Assembly (NCBI GenBank): GCA_023334545.1
Contig: JAADVB010000279.1
Location: forward strand, 1-22,023
Length of the DNA: 22,023 nucleotides
Reading direction: 5' to 3'
Source: Salisapilia sapeloensis
Lineage: Eukaryota; Oomycota; Peronosporomycetes; Peronosporales; Salisapiliaceae
Position 1 is the stretch's first letter; every line of letters starts with the position of its first letter. The notes below the pieces were generated by a model. The model did no database searches. It saw only the letters and a list, made by a program, of their open reading frames with translations, and was not told the DNA's origin. A program made the position numbers and the translations under genes. Shown in pieces: positions 8,799-17,455 of the stretch.

Positions 8799-10529
8799 TT
8801 ATGCTCGCACAACTTTCTTAATGCGTGGACGAGTGGAATTAAACATTTTCTTGTCGTGACGATGCTTCCTCTTCGGCACTGGACTTTCGTCTTCACTGTC
8901 AAAGTTAAAAGCGTATTCGTCCTCAGCTCCACACAGTAGCGCTCGATCATTTTCAAGTGGAACAAAAGTCGAATAGGCTGGCCACGGGAAGCGAGTATGT
9001 CCATTTAGAAGCGCTTCATCAGGTTCTATCAGCTCAAGTTGATGTTGAATCATAAACTTGGGTGGTTGGAAATCGGGGATCTTAATAGGTATACGCTCAA
9101 TGTGTGGTCTCATTTCCACAAGTGGGAATCCTCCCGTAACGAACTTCTGATTAATTGCCTTTTCGTCCAATTCCTCCAAATGCTTAATCAATTCTGCAGC
9201 AGGGTCTCGTTTACATTCTTTTTCCGGACTAGATTGAGTGCCAATACTCTCATAGTAGCGTTGCCAGTCCAGATCCACTTTTGCGATGATCTCTTCCTTG
9301 GAAGTAGCGCCATCGATCCACAGTTGAATCTTTTTTAATACTTCCGACATTTTCGACTGGAGAATGACTTTCGACACGGCATCCTTCCATTTCTGTTTGG
9401 ATTGGGACTTCACTGCATCTTGATCAGCAGGTTCCTCTCTTTCTGGCTGGTTTTTTACTGAAAGATCTAGCTGAGACTCATCGTTATGTACTGCGCTTTC
9501 AGTAGTCTCATCATTTTGGACCGTTTGGTCAACAGTCTCATCCTGCCTTTCTTCAACGTTATCCATATTCTCCTGTTGACCTGTCCGTCTCATTCGTCGA
9601 GCCTGTTCAGCTTGTTTCGGGGTCAAAGTTCCAGCCAGAACCAAATCCTCTTCTTCTGCCGACATCATATCATCTACTTGTTCCTTGTCTTCATTCGCCT
9701 TCGAAGGTCTGCTCTTCCCATCACTTCTTTTACTCGCTTTTCTCTCCTTTGCCTCTTCCTTGAAGGAAGCTGACGATGCATTCCCTTTCTTTACCGGAGA
9801 CTTCTTCCCTTTCTTTTCAAATGAAGCAGAAGACCCGACGATCATGCACTTCATCGGCTGCAGTCCAGGCTGCGACACTCGAAGCTCCAGTTCGGCAGAG
9901 CAAGTCGTCCATTGGGTCGGCTGAAACTCCATTTCAATCTGTGTTTTCCGAGACGATATCGTGCCGCAAAGTGGGAAGATCGTGAAGGACGGATGAGGCT
10001 TCGTGACGGCGAGTTCAAATTCAAACTCCACTGGAACGGATGCAGATAAGTCGATTTGTTTCCTAGCAATTTCATTCAATGGAACAACACCAAAGTCTAT
10101 GCGACTTGGAAACTGAATCAAATCGGTACTAGGATACGCGTGGATTGGGATGGAGATACGACCTGACTGGACAATGTCAGCAGTCGATGGGTACGCCACT
10201 TCCTCACATTTTACCAACACTTGAGCATGGTAGTACTGAAACTCTTGTGGTGTAAAAGTGACAAGAAGCTCTTCCGTCAGCCCTGGCGAAAGGAAGCTCA
10301 GACGTTCCTTGGAGAACGTCGCTTGAATGGCAGAAGGCGGTTGGCCTGGCGCTCCTGGCAGTCTGTATTGGACTCGAATTGATTTGCTACTGTCATTACG
10401 CACGAGCACTTTTTGCTGGTACTTTTGCTTCAGCTCAAACCCACGAAAGTGTACGCTGGTCGGGAGAGAGGCCAATATAGGCGACTTGTTTTTTCGTAGC
10501 GAAGGACTGAGTGCTCCGTTGTCCGCCAT
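8799..10529 (-). CDS. CFAP221: Cilia- and flagella-associated protein 221 (PCDP1) homologue
   Basis: CFAP221 (Chlamydomonas FAP221) belongs to the C1d projection of the axonemal central pair and helps control calcium-dependent flagellar waveform. The 576-residue protein opens with an Ig-like ASH/HYDIN-type region (about 20-235): VHFRGFELKQKYQQ, then a TFTPQEFQYYHAQVLVKC block, the hallmark IPIHAYP at 127-133, DFGVVPL at 145-151, VPVEFEFEL at 165-173 and SFTIFPLCGTI at 181-191. These align in order with the vertebrate protein. Residues 236-375 are a charged low-complexity linker. A helix at 381-404 (WKDAVSKVILQSKMSEVLKKI) matches the conserved basic amphipathic segment, a plausible calmodulin-binding site. 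The C-terminus is a basic KRKHRHDKK tail. It is shorter than the roughly 840-residue human protein, so a further 3' exon cannot be excluded. A 20-codon upstream ORF (10600-10538) ends 8 nt before the ATG. Confidence 0.85.
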   Translation of the reverse strand: MADNGALSPSLRKNKSPILASLPTSVHFRGFELKQKYQQKVLVRNDSSKSIRVQYRLPGAPGQPPSAIQATFSKERLSFLSPGLTEELLVTFTPQEFQYYHAQVLVKCEEVAYPSTADIVQSGRISIPIHAYPSTDLIQFPSRIDFGVVPLNEIARKQIDLSASVPVEFEFELAVTKPHPSFTIFPLCGTISSRKTQIEMEFQPTQWTTCSAELELRVSQPGLQPMKCMIVGSSASFEKKGKKSPVKKGNASSASFKEEAKERKASKRSDGKSRPSKANEDKEQVDDMMSAEEEDLVLAGTLTPKQAEQARRMRRTGQQENMDNVEERQDETVDQTVQNDETTESAVHNDESQLDLSVKNQPEREEPADQDAVKSQSKQKWKDAVSKVILQSKMSEVLKKIQLWIDGATSKEEIIAKVDLDWQRYYESIGTQSSPEKECKRDPAAELIKHLEELDEKAINQKFVTGGFPLVEMRPHIERIPIKIPDFQPPKFMIQHQLELIEPDEALLNGHTRFPWPAYSTFVPLENDRALLCGAEDEYAFNFDSEDESPVPKRKHRHDKKMFNSTRPRIKKVVRA

Positions 10530-10680
10530 ACGGCTGCTTAGATTGATACGATGAATAAAAAGTTGAGGTAGGACGAATCCGACCGTTGAAGTCGACGCAT
10601 GGTGGAAATCGAAACCGTTGTTAAATTAGAATACATCCTAGATCGCGCTTTAGCAACATTAAGAGCACCAAGGATGGATC

Positions 10681-11665
10681 TTAGATGGTGTCACCGTAGA
10701 CGAGCACAGGATTGGGCTTCATGTAGTGCTTTGCAAAAGACTGTCCATCAGCTGTCGGCTGAGCAAATGCCAACGCGGTCTTTGGCAAGTGCATCCCGTA
10801 GGCATAGTGCTTTCGAATGCAGTCTACTAGTCGACTCGCGATGCTTTTTCGACGAAAGGATGGATGAACCCAGAGTTGGTTTATACCGATGACAGCTCGA
10901 ACCTTTTTCACGGACATTTGCACACGACTGCTCGAAGTGTCATCAAGCACGTGTGCTTCTTGAATGCTTTCAACCGTGCAGCAACCGACTAGTTGGGATT
11001 TACAAATGTAGAGAAAGTATCGCCGATTCTTGAGAACGTCTGTGTCGTCGGAAGCGCCAAAGACGTCGTCCAAGTGAACTTGTATTTCATGTAGCTTTTT
11101 CACATGTGCAGGGGCGTCACTGCTCTTGATTTCAATGATACGAGCTAGATATACACAGTCGTAAGAAGGTGAATCGTCTGCCGAAAGAGTGATTGGCACG
11201 AGTTCGTACCTTTTGTCTCCATAAAGCTCTCTAGACGCCGTTCTGTTTTCCATTTTGGTATCGATATACCGCGTAAAGCCAATCTGCATTGACTCTGATG
11301 CTCCTTTTCATCCTCCTATCGACAGAAAAGTGCGTTTATGAGCATTTTGAGCTTCGACATTCGAATAATGATTGTATATGGGATACCTCGACTCCGTTCG
11401 TGTACAGCATGCCACAGTTGGGGCATATCGTGCTCTTTCCAAAGCTCTTCTGCCCAAGATCAATGTAGCTCTGCTTCTTCTCTACTTTCCTTGCGTTCGT
11501 TCGAATTGCCGTGACTGTAGCTCTGGATTTCAGGGGAAACGCCAAAGTTGCTTGACCAGACTTTCCACCTTCCAAGCTTTTCCTCCTACGTTTAGTCTTT
11601 TGTGCATGCTCACTGTCGAGAGAAGTGCGCTTTCGACGGCCCATTAAGGCTTCATTGACGTCCAT
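10681..11665 (-). CDS. ESCO1: ESCO/Eco1-type cohesin acetyltransferase, three exons
   Basis: This family acetylates the SMC3 head during S phase to establish sister-chromatid cohesion. Proposed exons are 11665-11387 (93 codons), 11315-11210 (35 codons plus 1 nt) and 11144-10681, giving 282 residues. The introns are 71 nt (11386-11316) and 65 nt (11209-11145). Exon 1 has a basic N-terminus with a degenerate PIP-box-like GQATLAF (37-43), then YIDLGQKSFG and the zinc-finger start CPNCGMLYTNGVE. Exon 2 completes the finger (EDEKEHQSQC) and gives IPKWKTERRLESF, the expected following segment. Exon 3 is the GNAT domain: ARIIEIK, GINQLWVHPSFRRKSIASRL (216-234) with the acetyl-CoA loop, and LAFAQPTADGQSFA (254-267). 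The finger reads C81-x2-C84-x14-H99-x3-C103, so the usual last His is Cys. ATG 11665 is the first in the exon 1 frame. An upstream ORF of 73 codons (11865-11644) overlaps this start. The symbol denotes the family only. Confidence 0.88.
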
Positions 11666-12722
11666 CCTCTGTCGACACTTTGGCGCCAAATTCTGCTCCA
11701 GATGAGGTCGTCTGTATATGAGGTTGCGCGAAAGTAAAGAACTGCGATACTCGATAGCATGGACAAATTCACCTGTGGAATTAATATGAATAGCAAGCAA
11801 GCAGTAATGTGGGTGCTGGAGTCCAGGAGACTGCCGTATCTACTGAGGTAAATTTTATGCGTCATCGCTGTGCTGCCCCTGCAATCTATACGTGCTGATA
11901 TTTGATTATGATATGCTGCTCAAGTCTTTTACAAGTAGCCACCCTGCCTATCGGTCCGAAGTTCCCAAATTTAAATCTTACCTCTCATCAGAAGTACTAC
12001 CGCGAAAGTTGAGTGTAGAGCATACGAACCTCGCTCACGTAAATAAATTAATGCTGTGCTATGCTGATGCAACATCGAATATCAATGTTGCAATTATTTG
12101 ATCTTTGTGATTGTCCGAGTTAGTTTACATTGTCATAACAATATCGTCTTCGAGATCAGCATCACCTTGGTGACTATGTTGGACGCAATGGTGTTGAGCA
12201 CTACATCGCGTGGAATCAGTCCGATCGTTGGTGGTACCACCATTTCGCAATTTTTATTCTTACTATGTGATACACGGTGTGTGGTAGCGCAAGCTGGATG
12301 CTTGGCTTGAAGCTCACGTGACAAGATAAGCTAGATACTTCGCTGTAATTGTTTTTCTGAAAAAGAGTAATTCGACTTACAGAAGCTGTCGTAAGTAGAC
12401 CACATATTCCCACCGATCGACACGTTGATCAAGATTCTTCGTTGGATTGAGGCAGTTTATGAACTCGTTTTGATCGAATTAAAAAAATAAAGCCGAGTCC
12501 AAGTGGCACATGAGCCTTTTGTGAGGTCAGAGACACTGATCAAATCATAATTATCTACGCCCCTTTCCGATACACAACATTATAAACACAAGAGCATGCT
12601 GTGATTATCAGCTTGTACTGTATTCTTTACTATCAACTTAAATCATCCTGGTAAGAAGTGCTCATGGATATAGCACGGCACATTCGTGTCCTCACTGGCC
12701 TCTAAACTGCTACGTCATGGAA
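11666..12722. other. About 1 kb intergenic upstream of the ESCO gene; no convincing gene
   Basis: This separates the ESCO start from the 3' end of the unknown Ser/Thr-rich gene, both on the minus strand. Short frames exist on both strands (for example 11892-12101 plus and 12133-12324 minus), but none starts from a well-placed ATG with a recognisable domain, and no exon chain could be assembled. The ESCO promoter and 5' UTR should lie in its left part and the 3' UTR of the next gene in its right part. Confidence 0.5.
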
Positions 12723-14156
12723 CTACTGGAGGTCTGCAAACCGGTCAAGGGTCTGCCAAAACTTTGACTCCATAAGCACTGGCTCCATCGTAGACGTAGT
12801 CGAAAGGTTCATGCCCACAATACTACTTTCTAGTGGCTGGCGCGTATTTGACAATCTGTCTTGAGTAATTGGCGTCGTAGCAGTAATCTTTGCGGCCTTA
12901 GATGCAACGAAGGACTTAGTGGACGCTACACTCTCTACTTTTCGCTTCTGAGGACCCTGCTGCTTCCAGCGATTGTACATTTCATAGTCGTTCTTGCCGG
13001 TTTCTTGTATAATCTGCTCACTCATTTCTTCCACGTCTAAGTCTTCTTCTCTTGCTTCCAATTCTCCTTCATGTGACTGTCGTTGCACCTCTTCATCTGT
13101 TACGTCCGGATGCTTTGAAACTGTAGTCGACGCATCTTCTTCGTTTGTCTTTTTCGTAGGCTGCGAAGCTTTCGTTTGATCGTCCGACCGTGACGAAGTG
13201 GCCGCTGGTGACTCGGTAATCGTAGGTGCAGCGTCAGCTGCATTCACCGGCGTGGTTGCGTCTGTTCGTGCAGAGAAAGAGACTTCCTGAGGCGTAGGAC
13301 TCTTCACTGTTATCGACACTGGTGGTCTTGCTAACGTTGAACCGGTCTTTTCCTTCGAGGGAGACGACGTGGTCGCTGCTCTTTTGTACTTGCTTCCAAC
13401 TGTTCCTCGCAGCCAAGATGCATACTTCCTGCTCTTGTCCGACACCTGGATGGGAGGCTTACTCTTAGGAGACTTTTCTGCACTCCACGACCGCATAATG
13501 TTCTTATTTGAAACGGACTTGGGCTCTGATGGACGAACTGATGGCTTGGACGCTATTTGTGTAGTTGTCGTAGGTTCCACTGGTGAAGGTTTCGACTTCT
13601 CGCCTGTCACTGTGAAGTTTGTAGACGACACAGAGTCAGGAGGAAATAAATTCGAAGTCTTCGGCGCAGCAGCAGACGCCAAAGCAGGAGATGGACTAGA
13701 AGCTTTAGACTGCTGAGCTTTCTCTGCACTTGCTTGTGAGCTGTTGGAGGTAGATTTAAAGGGAGATTGAGTGGCTTGTTGTGACCAATTGGAAGAACTT
13801 CCGGACTGCGAGGAACGCTGCTTGTGACTCATATTAAGTTCCGACTGGACTGTGTCTTGAGTGGTGTCTACTGGCATGGAAGTTGCTTTCGCTGTTTGCT
13901 CGCCCATTATCGTCGATACATCGACAAAGCTCGAAGGAGCACTCGTGGGCTGCATTGTACAGGTCGAGGCAGGTGCAGAGCGAGATGAAGTCGTCTCTTG
14001 TGGTAGTTGGTCTGTCGTACCTAGTGCTTCTCTTTGGAAAAGTGCAGGCTTTTTTGCCGGTGCAGGGGTAAATGATGAAACGGAATTTGAAGCAGAGTCC
14101 GGACGTGGACGCGCTCGTGACTCTTGTCGTCGCAGCCATTTGAGGTACGCGCTCAT
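12723..14156 (-). CDS. Ser/Thr-rich, largely disordered protein of unknown function
   Basis: The family was not recognised. The 477-residue protein is rich in Ser, Thr, Pro, Ala and Lys and has no signal peptide or membrane segment. Islands of higher complexity are the N-terminus (SAYLKWLRRQESRARPRP, residues 2-19), a central basic stretch (residues 217-260) with MRSWSAEKSPKSKPP and RKYASWLRGTVGSKYKR, an acidic segment (339-388) and the C-terminus ending ESKFWQTLDRFADLQ. The first two islands share a YxxWLR motif. Many SP/TP and basic-SP sites suggest phosphorylation and perhaps nucleic-acid, cytoskeletal or scaffold binding, which is inference only. The reading frame is long and codon use resembles its neighbours, so the gene is probably real. 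It is head-to-head with the plus-strand gene at 14352, with 195 bp between ATGs. An overlapping upstream ORF is described separately. Confidence 0.75.
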   Translation of the reverse strand: MSAYLKWLRRQESRARPRPDSASNSVSSFTPAPAKKPALFQREALGTTDQLPQETTSSRSAPASTCTMQPTSAPSSFVDVSTIMGEQTAKATSMPVDTTQDTVQSELNMSHKQRSSQSGSSSNWSQQATQSPFKSTSNSSQASAEKAQQSKASSPSPALASAAAPKTSNLFPPDSVSSTNFTVTGEKSKPSPVEPTTTTQIASKPSVRPSEPKSVSNKNIMRSWSAEKSPKSKPPIQVSDKSRKYASWLRGTVGSKYKRAATTSSPSKEKTGSTLARPPVSITVKSPTPQEVSFSARTDATTPVNAADAAPTITESPAATSSRSDDQTKASQPTKKTNEEDASTTVSKHPDVTDEEVQRQSHEGELEAREEDLDVEEMSEQIIQETGKNDYEMYNRWKQQGPQKRKVESVASTKSFVASKAAKITATTPITQDRLSNTRQPLESSIVGMNLSTTSTMEPVLMESKFWQTLDRFADLQ

Positions 14157-14194
14157 CCTTCCGCTCGAAATTCAAATGGAGGCTTCGAGGGCAT
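14153..14194 (-). promoter_or_regulatory. Upstream ORF of 13 codons with ATGA stop/start overlap
   Basis: An ATG at 14194 opens a 13-codon frame (MPSKPPFEFRAEG) whose TGA stop shares two bases with the main ATG at 14156. This arrangement is known in eukaryotes to allow termination-reinitiation or to dampen translation. Alternatively the peptide is the true N-terminus of a spliced isoform, but no good intron was found. Confidence 0.4.
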
Positions 14195-14351
14195 TTTGAC
14201 TTTTTGTAAATAGAATATAGTAGAAATGTTTATACTGCACTATTTTATCAGAATAATAAAAAGTAAAAGTTTGCTTTATTCATGTTTATAACACAGACGG
14301 TTGATGTGAAAGATACCAACGACTGCTTTGGCTATATTTAGATTGCTCAGC

Positions 14352-15521
14352 ATGCGAAAAAGCACTGCTGGCTTTGTGTGCATGAGTTTCCGTGATCGAT
14401 TTCAGCATAAGCTTCACGCGGTCAATCCTCCGCACTTGCAAACGGATTTCGTAGGCAGCAATGTCATACGGACAGGACCGCCTAATACCCGCTTATATCC
14501 GACAAAACTGATTCGGAAGACTTGCAACACCCAGCATATAGTACAGGCGTCCCATGTCGGAAACCAAACGCAGCGATCGCCATTGCGCAGTACAGATGCA
14601 AAAGCTTTACATCGTCCCGGCACAAAGCAAGTCATTGAGCATCAACCCAGCATTCAAAATCAACCTGATGAAAGTGAAATGCACATTCCAGGCCAATTAG
14701 TTGACGAAGAAAAGCTTGAGTCAGACGTGCAGCCAGAAAAGTATAAGACCCACCTCCAAGTGTATCCGTCTAGAGCCGATCGTATCTTAAAGTCTCGAGA
14801 TGGAAATAGTGTAAAAAATCCCACTAAAGAGCCTAAGCGCCTGCAGCAAGTACAATCTCCCTCAAAGAGTGACAACAATCGAAAAAAGTCGAGTGCTTCC
14901 TCGCGACCATCTAGTGGTGTGCATGAGAAGACCCAAGATCCGGAAAACATGCTGGCTTATAGCAAGCGAGCACGTCCAGTGCAATACGAGCCATGCAAGT
15001 TATCTCAATATCGAAAAGAAAAGTCTGAAGGTTACTACGAGTTAGGAAAGTTGCAACCAGATTTGAACTCGGAGGAGCTGCAGCAAAAGAGAGCTCAGGC
15101 AGACAAGATGAAATCCTTTGCGAAAAGTTTGCAAGTAGCTAACCGCAAGAAGGCATTTAAAAAGAAGGCAACTGGTACTGGTAATCGAACACTGTCAGCA
15201 GCAGAACCACTGGACGCTCGATCACGAGCACTCGCCTTTGCTAAGCACATTCCGAAACCTCGGCTCGTGAAACAGTCTGTTGTAAAAGATTTGGAAGAGG
15301 AATTATTGAAGACTAGCATGAATGGAGAAAAGGCCGAGGAGGAGCCAGTCATCGAGTTGGATAAGCACATGGATGAAACAAAAGATTTTCAAAATGCTAC
15401 AAAAGACTTGGATGACTTGGAGGAGGAAGAGGACGAGATCTGCGCTGAGCTAGAGCAGCTGCAGCTGCTGCACGAAGCGTCTAAGGCACGTGTCTATGCA
15501 TTTACTTCTCAGAAACATTAA
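14352..15521 (+). CDS. Basic/coiled-coil protein with a JHY-like motif, function uncertain
   Basis: The frame is open slightly further upstream but its first ATG is at 14352, giving 389 residues; a second ATG at 14382 (MSFRDRFQHKL) is possible. Residues 1-200 are polar and disordered. A compact segment at 214-270 reads PCKLSQYRKEKSEGYYELGKLQPDL followed by EELQQKRAQADKMKSFAKSL. This order (a short basic QY/DY element, Y-x-LG-L-PDL, then a K/R-rich helix) resembles the C-terminal region of vertebrate JHY (C11orf63), which is needed for ependymal cilia. A conserved-looking DARSRALAFAKHIPKPR follows, then an acidic coiled coil (about 340-385) with EEEEDEICAELEQLQLL. A ciliary or flagellar role is therefore suggested, and CFAP221 lies 4 kb away, but the JHY match rests on recall of a short motif. 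The stop lies 51 bp from the convergent ATG12 stop. Confidence 0.7.
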   Translation: MRKSTAGFVCMSFRDRFQHKLHAVNPPHLQTDFVGSNVIRTGPPNTRLYPTKLIRKTCNTQHIVQASHVGNQTQRSPLRSTDAKALHRPGTKQVIEHQPSIQNQPDESEMHIPGQLVDEEKLESDVQPEKYKTHLQVYPSRADRILKSRDGNSVKNPTKEPKRLQQVQSPSKSDNNRKKSSASSRPSSGVHEKTQDPENMLAYSKRARPVQYEPCKLSQYRKEKSEGYYELGKLQPDLNSEELQQKRAQADKMKSFAKSLQVANRKKAFKKKATGTGNRTLSAAEPLDARSRALAFAKHIPKPRLVKQSVVKDLEEELLKTSMNGEKAEEEPVIELDKHMDETKDFQNATKDLDDLEEEEDEICAELEQLQLLHEASKARVYAFTSQKH

Positions 15522-15572
15522 GAGGATGCAAAAAGATTATATTGGTATGCACTGGTTCCTATGTTCATCTCT

Positions 15573-16196
15573 CTATCCCCAAGCTTGCGTTAAGCTGTAA
15601 TTTAAAATGAGCACTTCATTCACATGAAAGCTCTAAGGTCATAGTAGGCAGACATTTTAGTCACAGAGCTATACGATTTCTTTTGTCCACAACGAACATA
15701 CCTCGTACAAAGAGCTCAGCTTCTGATCGGGCGACGGTGCAAACGAGCTATTGCAGTACACAAACTATCACAAAGTAGGTATTGGCATCCTGGAAATGTC
15801 CATCAATACAAAAGATCAGGTACCAGCGAGTCGTTGTCTTTTAATCGCAGCTGCTTCTTCAAGAATTTGTACACCTTTCAACATAATGGAGCTTCAGCAT
15901 CTTCATTCACCACTGTCCTACGGTTAAATGTGCCGACGTACCACACTTAGTGGATCCTGTCCGTTCACAGTGAATTTGGTGCGCTTCATGAGGGAAGCAT
16001 TGCCCACAGCCATAAACTGCACTGTCACTGGAGGTAGATTTAAATTAAAAATCTGGGTTTTGTCGAGCCCGACCTTGCTAGAACGCAAGGTTCGCAATCA
16101 AGTACCTTTGTCTGGTCCACGCGGCCGTTCAGGGTTGGCCGGTGGTGGTGTGGCATCACCTGAAGCCTTCAGATCGACGCTTTGATCCAAGTTCAT
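15573..16196 (-). CDS. ATG12: Autophagy ubiquitin-like protein ATG12, five exons
   Basis: ATG12 is conjugated through its C-terminal glycine to ATG5; with ATG16 the conjugate acts as the E3 for ATG8 lipidation during autophagosome formation. Exons read on the minus strand are 16196-16106, 16027-15942, 15874-15824, 15764-15702 and 15632-15573, giving 116 residues. Introns are 78, 67, 59 and 69 nt; all begin GTA, end AG and keep phase (the first splits a Val codon, the others are phase 0). The joined protein shows VTVQFMAVGNASLMKRTKF (31-49), DPLSVVYKFLKKQL, DNDSLFVYCNSSFAPSPDQ and the terminus NYSLTQAWG. These follow the family order and spacing, including the F-x-Y-x-NSSFAPSPDQ loop and the Trp-Gly end. 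The usual FG-x-DGKLV is altered to FHVNEVLI. The first 30 residues are a variable polar N-terminus. ATG 16196 is the first in an open frame extending further 5'. Confidence 0.9.
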
Positions 16197-17392
16197 AGCT
16201 TCTCGTGATTTGTTGTCAAGTACATTGTCATCGTGTTCGTAACAGCTAGACTTGAAATAGATTGATAACGTCCGTGTCAGACCTCGCCTCCATATCCCTT
16301 CCACTTGCAACCGCACTAGACTTGATAGATCAATGAGAAGTGCACATGTACGCGTTTAGTTTCAGCTTTTTGAACTGCTTGTTTATAAATGTCGCAAAGA
16401 TGTCTTTCTTGCTAGAAGCGTGTTTAGTGACCCTACAGCTTACGTGCTTCACGCTAGACTTTCGATCCGCTACACGGTCGCATTAATCTTCAGTTTACGA
16501 TGACATTTAAGATTGACAGGGCAATCTTCTTGTTGGGATTGTGTTTTATAACGACGCATGAACTGCTTTCGATCCTGACGCTAGACTGCATCATTTTTCA
16601 GTTGGAACTAGGGAAACGGTCTACTTCATCTCTGCTTGATCGAAGGGTCTGACTAAATGAATATTATTAGCTGTCCAAGCTACTTGAAAGAAACAGACAA
16701 CACCCCACGAACAGGAGAGGGCCGAGCGAAGTAGTGAAGTGAACGGACTCAAGTATCCCAATGGGCCATACCGATACTACAGACTGCATCGTTCGACAGA
16801 AACGGTAGACATACAGTTGTTGCTTCAGGCATCAATAGGACGCCCGGAAACTTTCCAAGCCACACTTACATGAGCAACTATCTGGCTTAACGCATGCATG
16901 AAAAAATAGAAGTACAAAAATTGGTGGAATATGGATACCGTCATAAAGGCATTTGGGCGGTTACACAGCAGCTCACCTTGCTCCTGAATAGATCCTTGGC
17001 ACCAAGTTGAAGAATTGAACAGGTGACTGGACTAGTCTTCAGAAACTGTAAGATGTCACATATAAAGCAGGAGATTCATGGAAGTCTTCCGTGAAGGTTT
17101 CCATGTCTGGAATACACGTTTATTCCTTCATGAAGCAGGTATAGAGTAAGCCAGACTATCATCTTTCAGCGACGTTCCGACCTTCATACTCCGACGCTTC
17201 GTATGCACGACACTGTCCTGCGATTTACTATAGTCCGGTGTCCCTTCAGACGGACGCTTGCTATCCGTCCACTCTTTCCACCAAAGATGTAGATGTCAAA
17301 GATTTAGGCTCTTTCAAGTCCGTAAAATCCTTCGATGTACGTACACTCCGGTAACTGAAGTCAGCTTCATCGATCCTTAATTCCTGATTTTT
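16197..17392. other. About 1.2 kb intergenic between ATG12 and the expansin-like gene
   Basis: The two flanking genes are divergent, so both promoters should lie here. A 50-codon frame at 16500-16652 (+) begins MTFKIDRAIFLLGLCF, which is hydrophobic like a signal peptide, but it stops with no recognisable mature domain. Minus-strand frames at 17128-17398 are discussed as a finding. No tRNA, repeat or transposon protein was identified. Confidence 0.5.
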
Positions 17393-17410
17393 CCTCATTT
17401 ACACATTTTC
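17393..17410 (+). promoter_or_regulatory. Candidate Inr-FPR core promoter of the expansin-like gene
   Basis: CCTCATTTACACATTTTC carries an Inr-like CTCATTTA followed by an FPR-like CACATTTTC, matching the oomycete consensus GCTCATTYYNCAWTTT except for the first base, one Y position and one extra spacer base. It sits 46 bp before the ATG at 17456, giving a plausible short 5' leader. Confidence 0.55.
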
Positions 17411-17455
17411 CACTGCCTGAGAACACCTACATCCAACTTGAAGGCTATAAGATCA

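Noticed and set aside
12130-12330. Frame with GRNGVEHYIAW and DRWWYHHF resembling a transposase tail (piggyBac-like)
   Set aside because: Only about 37 codons between stops, and the similarity is limited to a WW-x-x-x-F pattern.
16500-16652. Short plus-strand frame with a hydrophobic, signal-like N-terminus
   Set aside because: It is only 50 codons, with no cleavage-like region, cysteine pattern, RXLR or homologue recognised.
17438-17455. Upstream TTG start of the expansin-like gene
   Set aside because: The ATG at 17456 gives a clean signal peptide and follows the core promoter match; extra residues before it would spoil the peptide.
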